Assembly: GCA_016719225.1 (NCBI GenBank)
Contig: JADKAN010000005.1
Span: forward strand, 345,128-409,127
Direction: 5' to 3'
Origin: Flavobacteriales bacterium
GTDB lineage: Bacteria > Bacteroidota > Bacteroidia > Flavobacteriales_F > PHOS-HE28
DNA length: 64,000 bases
The notes under the pieces are model-generated. The model was not told the DNA's origin. It did no database searches and was given only the letters and a program-made list of their open reading frames with translations. Position numbers and translations under genes: made by a program. Shown here piece after piece: positions 17,483 to 25,732 of this stretch; positions within the stretch are counted from its first letter, which is position 1; each line of letters opens with the position of its first letter.

Positions 17483-20400
17483 ATGAGCGAGAACATTCTC
17501 AACGCATTGCTTCAACTCTTCGCGATCATCGTGAAGACGGAACGCGATGCCGTGGGCGTAACGGGCCACAAAGTGGTGGAGCGCTTCCTGATGCGCCAGT
17601 TCACCGCACAGGCCGCATCCCAGCACATGTCCATGTTCGAGGCCTACGTGGCCGCATTCCACAGCAGTGGGGGCGAAAGCCAGCGTGGCCGGAAACGCAC
17701 CAGTGTGAATTCCGTCAAGGTGTTGAAGATCTGCACCGAAGTGAATGAGGAGCTGAACCAGCACCAAAAATTCACGGTGCTGATCCACTTGCTCGAGTTG
17801 GTCCACGCCCGGGGTGAGCTACTGGAACAAGAGCGCGACTTCGTGGCCACTGTGGCTGAAACGTTCAACATTGCACAGGCCGAATTCCAGCGCTGCGAAA
17901 CGTTCGTTTCAGCGAAGCCAGGGATACACGAGGATGTGCCGGATCTCCTGTACATCGATGCGGCCAGTGGCCCCAAGCTGATAGGTGCTAAACATCTCCA
18001 TGCACACGGGCTGAACGGCGAAATACGTGTGCTGAACATCCCCAGTGTTTCCATCTACTTAATGCGCTACCTCGGTGCCGGGCAACTGTTACTCAGCGGC
18101 CAGCAGGTGGACCCCGAGCGCGTCTACCTGCTTGGCAACGGCATCTCGCTACGCCCACCCGGGGGGCTGCCCGTTTACTACAGCGACATCCTGGCCAGTT
18201 TCCAGAGCGATCGTTCCCAAGAACGCATTGTCTTCCGTGCGGATGGCATCGAGTATTGCTTCCCGAACGGACGTATCGGATTGCACGAAATGCACTTGGC
18301 GGAGACAAGCGGCAAGCTCATCGGCATCATGGGAGGCAGCGGAAGCGGTAAAAGCACCCTGCTGAACGTCCTGAACGGAAACCTCAAGCCCAGTAAAGGC
18401 CACGTCACCATCAATGGCGTGGATGTACACACCGATGCTGACCGCATCCGCGGCGTGGTAGGGCATGTGAGCCAGGACGATCTGCTCATCGAGGAGCTCA
18501 CCGTATTCCAGAACCTCTATTTCAACGCTCGTCTCTGTTTTGGTGATCTCTCCAAAACAGAGATCGCCAAACGCGTGCTCGAACTCCTACAAAGCTTGGG
18601 CCTGTTCGAGACGAAGGATCTGAAAGTGGGCAGCCCGTTGGACAAGACCATCAGTGGCGGACAGCGGAAGCGCCTCAACATTGCCTTGGAACTGATCCGC
18701 GAGCCCAGCGTGCTTTTCGTGGACGAGCCTACCAGCGGCCTCAGTTCCAGGGATTCCGAGAACATCATGGACCTGTTGAAGGAGCTGGCCCTGAAAGGCC
18801 GCATCATCTTCACGGTGATCCACCAGCCCTCTTCAGAGATCTTCAAGCTCTTCGACCGCCTCTTATTGATGGACCAAGAGGGAAACCCGGTGTATTACGG
18901 TGATCCCGTGGACGCGGTGGTCTATTTCAAGAAAGTGACGGGACAAGCGGATAGTGAGGTGGGACAATGCGAAGCCTGCGGTAATGTGAACCCGGAGCAG
19001 ATCTTCAACATCATCGAGGCGAAGATCGTGGACGAGTACGGCAACGAGACCGATCAACGGCGCATCGGGCCGGAAGCATGGAACGAAGTGTTCCGCGCGC
19101 AAATGGAGAACCGCGTGGCCAAAGTGCCCGATGAGACCAGCATACCCAAAAGCACATTCAACGCGCCCAACAAGCTGCGGCAGATGGCCGTCTTCTTCCG
19201 GCGTGACGTGGTGGCCAAATTGGTGAACCGGCAATACGTGCTCATCAACCTGTTGGAAGCCCCCGCGCTCGCATTGGTGATGGCCTTTTTCCTGCGCTTC
19301 ACGGGCGCCGGCCTGGATGGCTCCAGCGACTACGTCTATCGGCACAACGACAACATCCCACAGTACCTCTTCATCTCCGTGATCGTGGCGCTGTTCATGG
19401 GCCTTACCGTGGCAGCCGAGGAGATCATCCGCGACCGAAGGATCCTGCAACGGGAGAAATTCCTTTCGCTCAGCCGCGCCAGCTACCTGCTGAGCAAGAT
19501 CAGTGTGTTGTTCCTCATTTCCGCCATCCAAAGCCTGCTCTTCACCTTGGTGGGAGACCATGTGCTGGGCCTTTCGGGTCTTGGCTTACAGCATTGGGCC
19601 GTGCTGTTCAGCTTAAGCTGCTTCGCCAACGTGCTCGGGCTCAACGTCAGTGCCAGTTTCAACAGCGCCAAGGTGATCTACATCATGATACCGGTGCTGA
19701 TCATTCCGCAATTGCTCTTCTCCGGGATCATTGTCCGCTTCGACAAGTTGCATCCTTGGTTCGCTTCCGAAAAAAGCGTCCCTTGGATAGGCAATATCAT
19801 GGCGAGCCGTTGGGCATACGAAGGCCTCGCCGTTTCCCAGTTCTACGATAACGGATACGAGAAGCTTTTCTATGACTTTGACCGCCGCATGAAAACGGCC
19901 AACTGGAAAAAGGATCTGTGGGTGCGGGAAATGAAGGAACGTTCCAACAACGTAAAGGCCTTTCTGGACGGGCGTAACACTAACGCGAAGGAAGTGGGCG
20001 AGGATCTGGCATTGATCACGCGGGAACTCAACAAGGAAATGATGAATCTGCGCGGATTCACCTTCCCCAATATCGGAAAACTGCAACCGGGGTCGGTGGA
20101 TAAGGCCGTGATCACCGAGGTGGAAGCCGCGCTCGAAACGCTTTCACAACATTACCGCAACACCTACAAACAGGCCGAGCGGGAAAAGGAGGCTCTCATA
20201 AGTAACATGACCGCCACCCCGGAATTGCGTAACAGCTACTTTGCTTTGTTGGATGATCAACGGAACGAGTCCCTTGCGGATTTCGTCACCAACAAGAATG
20301 ACGTTAACGTCATCACGTTCTCCAACGGTGAACTGGTGCAAAAGAGCGATCCGATCTACGTGCGGCCCGTGGACGGTGGATTCTTCTCGGCGCAGTTCTA

Positions 20401-20563
20401 TGCACCTGCCAAACGCTTCTTCGGCCTGCTGATACCCACGCTTTGGGCCAACATCATGCTGCTTTGGGGTATGACCTTGGCCTTGGCGCTCGCCCTTAAG
20501 TTGGACTTGATGCCGAAGGGTATTGCCCTGCTGGAGCGGCTTTCCAGTGGACGCTCAGCATAG
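17483..20563 (+). CDS. ABCG-like ABC transporter with TerB-like N-terminal domain
   Basis: 1026 residues. Residues 1-~140 are all-helical and read like a TerB/DjlA-type domain (ILNALLQLFAIIVKTERD; FTVLIHLLELVHARGE). A linker region to ~265 follows, then an ABC ATPase: Walker A GGSGSGKST (~284-292), signature SGGQRKRLNIALEL (~388-401), Walker B LFVDEPTSGLSS and the H-loop VIHQPSSE. From ~570 the chain has an ABC2-type membrane domain (six TM segments, e.g. LFISVIVALFMGLTVAAEE, IYIMIPVLIIPQLLFSGIIV). A ~160-residue soluble insertion precedes the last TM helix. The order ATPase-then-membrane is that of ABCG half-transporters. Substrate unknown; the TerB-like domain suggests an envelope-stress or metal-linked role, which is inference. 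Confidence 0.82.
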   Translation: MSENILNALLQLFAIIVKTERDAVGVTGHKVVERFLMRQFTAQAASQHMSMFEAYVAAFHSSGGESQRGRKRTSVNSVKVLKICTEVNEELNQHQKFTVLIHLLELVHARGELLEQERDFVATVAETFNIAQAEFQRCETFVSAKPGIHEDVPDLLYIDAASGPKLIGAKHLHAHGLNGEIRVLNIPSVSIYLMRYLGAGQLLLSGQQVDPERVYLLGNGISLRPPGGLPVYYSDILASFQSDRSQERIVFRADGIEYCFPNGRIGLHEMHLAETSGKLIGIMGGSGSGKSTLLNVLNGNLKPSKGHVTINGVDVHTDADRIRGVVGHVSQDDLLIEELTVFQNLYFNARLCFGDLSKTEIAKRVLELLQSLGLFETKDLKVGSPLDKTISGGQRKRLNIALELIREPSVLFVDEPTSGLSSRDSENIMDLLKELALKGRIIFTVIHQPSSEIFKLFDRLLLMDQEGNPVYYGDPVDAVVYFKKVTGQADSEVGQCEACGNVNPEQIFNIIEAKIVDEYGNETDQRRIGPEAWNEVFRAQMENRVAKVPDETSIPKSTFNAPNKLRQMAVFFRRDVVAKLVNRQYVLINLLEAPALALVMAFFLRFTGAGLDGSSDYVYRHNDNIPQYLFISVIVALFMGLTVAAEEIIRDRRILQREKFLSLSRASYLLSKISVLFLISAIQSLLFTLVGDHVLGLSGLGLQHWAVLFSLSCFANVLGLNVSASFNSAKVIYIMIPVLIIPQLLFSGIIVRFDKLHPWFASEKSVPWIGNIMASRWAYEGLAVSQFYDNGYEKLFYDFDRRMKTANWKKDLWVREMKERSNNVKAFLDGRNTNAKEVGEDLALITRELNKEMMNLRGFTFPNIGKLQPGSVDKAVITEVEAALETLSQHYRNTYKQAEREKEALISNMTATPELRNSYFALLDDQRNESLADFVTNKNDVNVITFSNGELVQKSDPIYVRPVDGGFFSAQFYAPAKRFFGLLIPTLWANIMLLWGMTLALALALKLDLMPKGIALLERLSSGRSA

Positions 20564-20590
20564 CCGAAGCCGGGTACGAGCGCGATCCCG

Positions 20591-21625
20591 TCAACGGCGC
20601 AACACCTTGGCGCTCTTGCCCAAGCTGGGGACGTCGATCACGTATAGACCGGGGGCCAGGTTGCTGATGTCCAATTGAGCTTTTGGGGATAAATGTCCGC
20701 TGGCGACCAACGTGCCGCGTGCATTGAACACCAGGAACGGGGTGGGGGAAGTGATATCAACCCCCAGTTCCAAAACCCCTGTGGTGGGGTTCGGACAAAC
20801 TTCAAATGTGCCTTTGCCCATAACCTGCGTAACAACCGTTGCACAACCTTCCACCACTGCCAAGGTCACGGTATTGTTACCGCTGTTTGGGATGCATACG
20901 ACGTGGTTCACTTCATCGAAATCCAAGTCGGCAGGGCTATTAAGCCCGGTACTTGCCAAGGTGACGGGCGCTGCAGTGAAGGTGTTCTCGAACGCGGATA
21001 CCCGGGCCGGGCTCCAGCTGGATACAAGAATGCGACCCAAGCAATCCAACGTCACACCGTCGATATTGGATAGGCTGGTGGTGAAGGTGCTCAGTTCCGC
21101 ACCCGTGTTGCGATCGTAGCTTTTGATCTTCGCATTACTGCCCCAAAAAACAACCCACAGCCGGTCCAGTGCGGCATCCCATACAATGCCATTGGGCGTA
21201 CTACCTGTGTTGCTCACCAACGTTGAAAACGTTAGCGTTGCAGGGTCCACCTTGTAGATCTTCTTCGTGCTGAAATCAGTGGTGTAGAGAAATTGGCCGT
21301 CCGAGGTCAAGCCGTTCAGGAAAGAGCCACCAAGCGGAAGGTTGAACACTTCTGTTGCATCCCCCGTACCGTAACCGCGCAGGCCGCCATCGATGCATGC
21401 AAAGAGGGTATCACCCTGTAATTCGATCCCATACGGTGCACCGGGCAGGTTTGCGGCGAAGGTGGTCACCGCTCCGTCATAGTCGCGCTGCTTAATGCTG
21501 TTGTCGCCGGTGTTGCTCACGAAATAACGCATGCCGACAGCATCATGCTCGATGCTTTCGGGTCCGTTATACTGGGCCGCGAGCACTAGCGGAAAGAGGC
21601 TGGCGAAGAAAGGAATTAGGCGCAT
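20591..21625 (-). CDS. Secreted SMP-30/NHL-type beta-propeller with T9SS sorting domain
   Basis: 344 residues from ATG 21623-21625 (MRLIPFFASLFPLVLAAQ is a signal peptide; the longer reading frame upstream lacks one). Residues ~20-265 are a propeller of repeating strands: AVGMRYFVSNTGDNSIK, APYGIELQGDTLFACID, GLTSDGQFLYTTDFS and GIVWDAALDRLWVVFWG, like SMP-30/gluconolactonase or YncE-type sensors. The final ~75 residues form a type A T9SS sorting domain (VCPNPTTGVLELGV, LDISNLAPGLYVIDV, ending KVLRR). The product is exported across the outer membrane. A catalytic or binding function cannot be assigned; it converges with the ABC transporter gene. Confidence 0.82.
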   Translation of the reverse strand: MRLIPFFASLFPLVLAAQYNGPESIEHDAVGMRYFVSNTGDNSIKQRDYDGAVTTFAANLPGAPYGIELQGDTLFACIDGGLRGYGTGDATEVFNLPLGGSFLNGLTSDGQFLYTTDFSTKKIYKVDPATLTFSTLVSNTGSTPNGIVWDAALDRLWVVFWGSNAKIKSYDRNTGAELSTFTTSLSNIDGVTLDCLGRILVSSWSPARVSAFENTFTAAPVTLASTGLNSPADLDFDEVNHVVCIPNSGNNTVTLAVVEGCATVVTQVMGKGTFEVCPNPTTGVLELGVDITSPTPFLVFNARGTLVASGHLSPKAQLDISNLAPGLYVIDVPSLGKSAKVLRR

Positions 21626-21772
21626 TCGGGTGTTAAAATGGTTGCGCAAGCTAGGTGTTGGTGGCAAGCTCAGTAATGGATACCATGCTTTTTCCACCTC
21701 CCGCGGGGGATAAGTGAAGGAGCGTGGAACCGGACCTTTGCTTAGACTTGCATTGAAGAAGAGAAAAACGGG

Positions 21773-22159
21773 ATGTCCACCGCGGTATCACATGACATTC
21801 GTATCAGCGTGCGGGCTCACTACGAGCCGGCTCAGAGCGACCCTGCGGAGGGCCGCTTCATCTTCAGTTATCGGGTCACCATCGCCAACCGCGGCAACCG
21901 CACCGTGCAGCTCATGGAACGCACTTGGTACATTTCGGACAGTCTAGCACCCCGCCGCAAGGTGGAAGGCCCGGGGGTGGTGGGCGCCACGCCCGTGCTG
22001 AAACCCGGTGAACAATTCACCTATTCCAGCTTCTGCGACTTAAGAAGCGCTTGGGGACGCATGCAGGGGAACTACCTCATGCGCCATTTGGACGATGGGT
22101 CCCTTTTCGAAGCTTCCATCCCATCGTTCGATCTGCAGGTTGCGCACGCTGCCAATTGA
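21773..22159 (+). CDS. apaG: ApaG (Co2+/Mg2+ efflux-associated protein)
   Basis: 128 residues, the normal length. The sequence is a single fibronectin-III-like beta sandwich: SVRAHYEPAQSDPAEGRFIF, YRVTIANRGNRTVQLMERTW, VEGPGVVGATPVLKPGE, YSSFCDLRSAWGRMQG and IPSFDL near the end. These match the ApaG family throughout, including the GxGVVGxxPxLxPGE loop. The family is linked to cobalt resistance and magnesium efflux and often occurs as a C-terminal domain of F-box proteins in eukaryotes; the biochemical role is not settled. It lies 71 bases upstream of pruA on the same strand. Confidence 0.93.
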   Translation: MSTAVSHDIRISVRAHYEPAQSDPAEGRFIFSYRVTIANRGNRTVQLMERTWYISDSLAPRRKVEGPGVVGATPVLKPGEQFTYSSFCDLRSAWGRMQGNYLMRHLDDGSLFEASIPSFDLQVAHAAN

Positions 22160-22163
22160 GCGG

Positions 22164-22171
22164 GGTATCTT
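22164..22171 (+). promoter_or_regulatory. Putative -7 box for pruA
   Basis: TATCTTCG, one mismatch from TAnnTTTG, 59 bases upstream of the pruA ATG and just after the apaG stop. Confidence 0.35.
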
Positions 22172-22230
22172 CGCGCCACGGAACGCCTATCACGGCGTCC
22201 TCGTACATCATTACATTCCATCCAAGATCC

Positions 22231-23856
22231 ATGAGCAACGCCATTTTCACCCCACCGCAACCCCGCAATGAACCCGTATTGGGCTATGCACCCGGTAGCA
22301 CCGAGCGCAAGGAGCTCCAAGCTGAATACGACCGCCGCATGAAGCTCCGTATGGACGCACCGATGTGGATAGGAGGGAAGGCCGTGGAAACGAAGGACCA
22401 GCGGAAAATGACCCCACCGCATAAGCACAAACACCTGCTTGGCATGAGCCATCACGGGGATGCGAAGCACGTGAAAGCCGCCATTGACGCGGCCTTGAAG
22501 GCGAAGCGTGATTGGGCCAACATGCCGTGGGAGGAACGCGCAGCCATTTTCCTGAAGGCAGCGGATCTGATCAGCGGGCCGTACCGCGCGCACATCAACG
22601 CTGCCAGCATGCTGGGGCAAAGCAAGAACTGCTACCAAGCCGAGATCGACGCCGCCTGCGAGTTCGCCGACTTCCTGCGCTTCAACGTGTCCTACATGGT
22701 GCAGATCTATCGCGACCAACCCCAAAGTGCGCACGGCATCTGGAACCGTTTGGAGTACCGACCCTTGGAAGGTTTCGTATTCGCACTCTCACCGTTCAAC
22801 TTCACCAGCATCGCGGGCAATCTTCCGGGTGCGCCTGCTTTGATGGGCAACACTGTTGTGTGGAAATGCGCCAACACGCAGATCTATTCCGCGCAAGTGA
22901 TCATGGAGATCTTCCGCATGTCCGGTCTGCCGGATGGTGTGATCAACCTGATCCACGTGGACGGCAAGGTGGTAGGGGATACCATCCTGCGGCATAAAGA
23001 CTTCGCTGGCGTGCATTTTACCGGAAGCACCGGCGTATTCCGCACCATTTGGGGCGAGATCGGCAGCAACATCGCGAACTACAGGAGCTATCCCCGCATC
23101 GTTGGCGAGACAGGCGGCAAGGATTTCGTTGTTGCGCATGCCAGCGCGGATCCGGTGGCTCTGGCCACTGCACTTGCGCGTGGTGCATTCGAATACCAAG
23201 GACAGAAATGCAGTGCGGCCAGCCGTGCCTACGTACCGGACAACCTCTGGCCGCAAGTGAAGAAGCAGCTTCAAGCCGACCTCGCCGCCATGAAGATGGG
23301 GGACCCCAGGGATTTCAAGAATTTCATCAACGCCGTGATCGACGAGAAGGCTTTCGACAAGATCACGGGTTACATCGCCGGGGCGAAAAAGAACAAGGAT
23401 GTCAAGGTGATCGCCGGCGGAAAGAGCGATAAATCCACGGGCTACTTCATCGAACCCACCGTTCTGGAGAGCAAGGACGCTAAGAGCACTACCATGTGTG
23501 AGGAGATCTTCGGGCCTGTTCTCACCGTTTACGTGTACAGCGCCAACCGTTGGATGGATACGCTAAAGCTGGTGGACGCCACGGGTGAATACGCGCTCAC
23601 CGGTGCCATTTTTGCACAGGACCGTGCCGCAGTGATCCAAGCCACTGAAACACTGGTGAACGCCGCAGGCAACTTCTATATCAACGACAAGCCAACAGGC
23701 GCGGTGGTAGGGCAGCAGCCGTTCGGTGGTGCCCGCGGTAGTGGCACCAACGACAAAGCGGGCAGCTACCTCAACCTCGTGCGCTGGGCCAGCCCACGGA
23801 CGATCAAGGAGACCTTCGTGCCCGCCGTGGACTTCAGGTATCCGTTCTTGGGCTGA
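22231..23856 (+). CDS. pruA: L-glutamate gamma-semialdehyde dehydrogenase
   Basis: 541 residues from ATG 22231 (MSNAIFTPPQPRNEPVLGYAPGS); the upstream part of the open frame overlaps apaG. It is an aldehyde dehydrogenase of the delta1-pyrroline-5-carboxylate dehydrogenase group: FALSPFNFTSIAGNLPGAPALMGN, TGSTGVFRTIW, VGETGGKDFVVAH (catalytic Glu) and FEYQGQKCSAASRAYVP (nucleophile Cys327). GARGSGTNDKAG occurs near the C-terminus. It oxidises glutamate semialdehyde to glutamate with NAD+, the second step of proline degradation. Proline dehydrogenase is not adjacent. Confidence 0.95.
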   Translation: MSNAIFTPPQPRNEPVLGYAPGSTERKELQAEYDRRMKLRMDAPMWIGGKAVETKDQRKMTPPHKHKHLLGMSHHGDAKHVKAAIDAALKAKRDWANMPWEERAAIFLKAADLISGPYRAHINAASMLGQSKNCYQAEIDAACEFADFLRFNVSYMVQIYRDQPQSAHGIWNRLEYRPLEGFVFALSPFNFTSIAGNLPGAPALMGNTVVWKCANTQIYSAQVIMEIFRMSGLPDGVINLIHVDGKVVGDTILRHKDFAGVHFTGSTGVFRTIWGEIGSNIANYRSYPRIVGETGGKDFVVAHASADPVALATALARGAFEYQGQKCSAASRAYVPDNLWPQVKKQLQADLAAMKMGDPRDFKNFINAVIDEKAFDKITGYIAGAKKNKDVKVIAGGKSDKSTGYFIEPTVLESKDAKSTTMCEEIFGPVLTVYVYSANRWMDTLKLVDATGEYALTGAIFAQDRAAVIQATETLVNAAGNFYINDKPTGAVVGQQPFGGARGSGTNDKAGSYLNLVRWASPRTIKETFVPAVDFRYPFLG

Positions 23857-23893
23857 TCGAATTGTTTTCACCACTTAGGCACGAAGTGATCTT

Positions 23894-23912
23894 GGATCAC
23901 GGGTTGTGATCC
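23894..23912 (+). terminator. Hairpin after pruA
   Basis: GGATCAC (23894-23900) / GTGATCC (23906-23912) with a five-base loop, 38 bases after the pruA stop. There is no T-run, so termination is possible but weakly supported. Confidence 0.4.
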
Positions 23913-24003
23913 GGGCTTCAATATCGTACGCCGATGCTGCCAGCTGGCGATGCCTACTGGCAACTTGCCCGAGCAATCCACGATCGATCGTTGATCGGAT
24001 GCA

Positions 24004-24354
24004 ATGCTTCCGGTGCAGGCCGCGTTACTTCCTGAGGAACTTCACGCCGTGAAAGAGAAAGTACTTCGTTTCGTCCCACGTTTCCTGCGCAACAGGTATG
24101 GTGCAGGCATATTGGCCATGGTGCTGTGGATAGGCCTTTTCGCCGACTACGACCTGTACACCATGTTCAAACTGCGCTTACAACTGCACAGCATGGTGCA
24201 GCAAAGGGACCATTACGAAGTACAGATAGGCGAGACACGCGCTCAACTGAACGAACTCACGAGCAACCAGGAGTTACTGGAGAAATTCGCCCGGGAGAAG
24301 TACTTGATGAAACGCGCCAACGAGGACGTGTTCGTGCTCGTGCCGAAGAAGTGA
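24004..24354 (+). CDS. Septum formation initiator FtsB/DivIC family
   Basis: 116 residues. One TM helix at about residues 34-52 (GILAMVLWIGLFADYDLY) is followed by a coiled coil of heptads (LRLQLHSMVQQRDHYEVQIGETRAQLNEL), then the conserved EKFAREKYLMKRANEDVFVLVPK end typical of the family (KxxREKYxMKxPNEdvf). FtsB/DivIC joins FtsL and FtsQ/DivIB in the divisome and activates septal peptidoglycan synthesis. The ATG at 24004 gives ~33 cytosolic residues; a GTG at codon 17 (VKEKVLRF) is an alternative start. Confidence 0.88.
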   Translation: MLPVQAALLPEELHAVKEKVLRFVPRFLRNRYGAGILAMVLWIGLFADYDLYTMFKLRLQLHSMVQQRDHYEVQIGETRAQLNELTSNQELLEKFAREKYLMKRANEDVFVLVPKK

Positions 24355-24412
24355 GTCGGTGCTGTTGGAAGGGATCGGTGGTTGCTGATAATTGTATCAG
24401 CTGATCAACACG

Positions 24413-24883
24413 TCAATGATGGTGTCCACCCTCGCCATGCACATGGCCATGGGCCAATTCATCGGGGGTGGCTTCCCGCACTCCAGTCACTTCCACATCG
24501 AAATTCAGCGTAACGCCGGCCAGCGGATGGTTGCCGTCCACCACCACATCCTCCTGTGTTACCTCGCGTACCGTTACCACGCTATGCTCGCCAGCTTGGA
24601 ACTGCATGCCGGTCTCTATCTGCTGGTCGCCGAAGCGGTCTTTTGGGACACGTTGGATCAGCTGCGGCTCCACCACGCCGTAGCCATCTTCTGGTGTAAC
24701 AACGGCAATGAACTTAGCACCAGTGCTTTTTCCTTCCATCTGCGCTTCCAGCCCGGGAACGATCATCTGTGATCCTTGCAGGTAGGTTAAGGCGTCGCGG
24801 CCCTCGGAACTGTCGAGTACGGTGCCCTCGTTGTCAGTCAGTTTGTAATGAAAAGAGACCACGGAGTTCTTGGAAATGTTCAT
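24413..24883 (-). CDS. FKBP-type peptidyl-prolyl isomerase, SlyD-like
   Basis: 156 residues from ATG 24881-24883 (MNISKNSVVSFHYKLTDNEG). The FKBP fold is split by an insert-in-flap domain as in SlyD: DSSEGRDALTYLQGSQMIVPGLEAQM, VTPEDGYGVV, then VPKDRFGDQQIETGMQF and NHPLAGVTLNFDVEV. The C-terminus is histidine-rich (HGHVHGEGGHHH), a common nickel/zinc-binding tail in SlyD proteins. Expected to catalyse cis-trans proline isomerisation, to act as a chaperone and perhaps to handle metal ions in the cytosol. Confidence 0.92.
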   Translation of the reverse strand: MNISKNSVVSFHYKLTDNEGTVLDSSEGRDALTYLQGSQMIVPGLEAQMEGKSTGAKFIAVVTPEDGYGVVEPQLIQRVPKDRFGDQQIETGMQFQAGEHSVVTVREVTQEDVVVDGNHPLAGVTLNFDVEVTGVREATPDELAHGHVHGEGGHHH

Positions 24884-25053
24884 GCGTAGCGTGCTTTGAT
24901 CCGTTTGTTTTCGGGGCTGCAAAACTACCTACCCGATCCAGTAACGCAAGGATCTCACCCTTCAGGTCCGCGATTGATCGCCAACCCCGACCTTCTTACC
25001 GGTCTTCTTCCACCCACCTGCCGAGGCTTTAAGCTGTGCAGTTGCGCAATGGC

Positions 25054-25464
25054 TCAAAGGTGTGCCGGCGTCCAATACAGCGTGAAGTAGAAGGCCGCGA
25101 AACCTACGAAAGCGATCACCATGGCCCATACCCAGGACGGGATGGCCTTGGGTGTTTCCGAGCCAGTGATCATGAAGACATCCGTCCGTTCACTGCCATA
25201 TGCGTTCACCGTGATGGGGATGCGATCCTCTACCACTTCGTCAGGCTTCAAGCCCAACACGGTAATGGATGGACCATTGCGTACCTCGAACGGGATGGTC
25301 CGCACGCCTTCCACGCCGTTGGTGCTGCGGGCAACGATGCGCAGGCTGTGTGGTCCATCCGGCAGCTTGGTTGTGTCGAAGAGGAATTTTACCGGCGGGG
25401 CATATTCCGCGAACGGGGCCGGCTCATCATCGAGGAACAGTTTAACGGTACGTTCAATTGCCAT
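25054..25464 (-). CDS. Ig-like protein with C-terminal membrane anchor, cbb3 operon
   Basis: 136 residues; last gene of the Rrf2-oxidase operon, overlapping the preceding stop by 11 bases. Residues 1-~70 form an Ig-like strand pattern (VKLFLDDEPAPFA, PVKFLFDTTKLPDGPHSLRIVA, VRTIPFEVRNGP), then a second short sandwich and one TM helix near the C-terminus (SWVWAMVIAFVGFAAFYFTLYW). There is no signal peptide or N-terminal TM segment; read literally this is a tail-anchored protein with the Ig part in the cytosol, unless it is exported by another route. It is not CcoH/FixH, which has an N-terminal TM helix. Likely an accessory or assembly subunit of the oxidase, by context only. Confidence 0.65.
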   Translation of the reverse strand: MAIERTVKLFLDDEPAPFAEYAPPVKFLFDTTKLPDGPHSLRIVARSTNGVEGVRTIPFEVRNGPSITVLGLKPDEVVEDRIPITVNAYGSERTDVFMITGSETPKAIPSWVWAMVIAFVGFAAFYFTLYWTPAHL

Positions 25465-25732
25465 CGTGCAGGGGGGTATTGAGGATGGATCGCTTGATGT
25501 GGTCCTCCGCGCCCTCGCCGGGCTTAACCAGATATTTCACTGCGAACACCAAGGTGATCAGGACGATGACACCCGACAGGTAAATGATCGGCATGTCCCA
25601 TCCGCTCTCTGGCCCGGTGCCGTGGGAGATCCCCTTCAAGATCGCTGGCTGTTGCTTTTCACAGGCTTCGCAAGCCCACATAGGCATTGCAAAGAGCAAA
25701 GCAAGGACGAAGATGGCAAGCTTTTTGATCAT
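25454..25732 (-). CDS. Small CxxC membrane protein, cbb3 operon
   Basis: 92 residues. An N-terminal hydrophobic segment MIKKLAIFVLALLFAMPMWA reads as a signal peptide or TM helix. It is followed at once by CEAC (Cys21-x-x-Cys24), a redox or metal-binding pair, then a second TM helix (PIIYLSGVIVLITLVFAVKYLV) and a polar tail. Its start overlaps the ccoO-like stop by four bases (ATGA). Position is that of CcoQ in standard operons, but the sequence is unlike CcoQ. A role in copper delivery or complex stability is inference. Confidence 0.7.
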   Translation of the reverse strand: MIKKLAIFVLALLFAMPMWACEACEKQQPAILKGISHGTGPESGWDMPIIYLSGVIVLITLVFAVKYLVKPGEGAEDHIKRSILNTPLHDGN

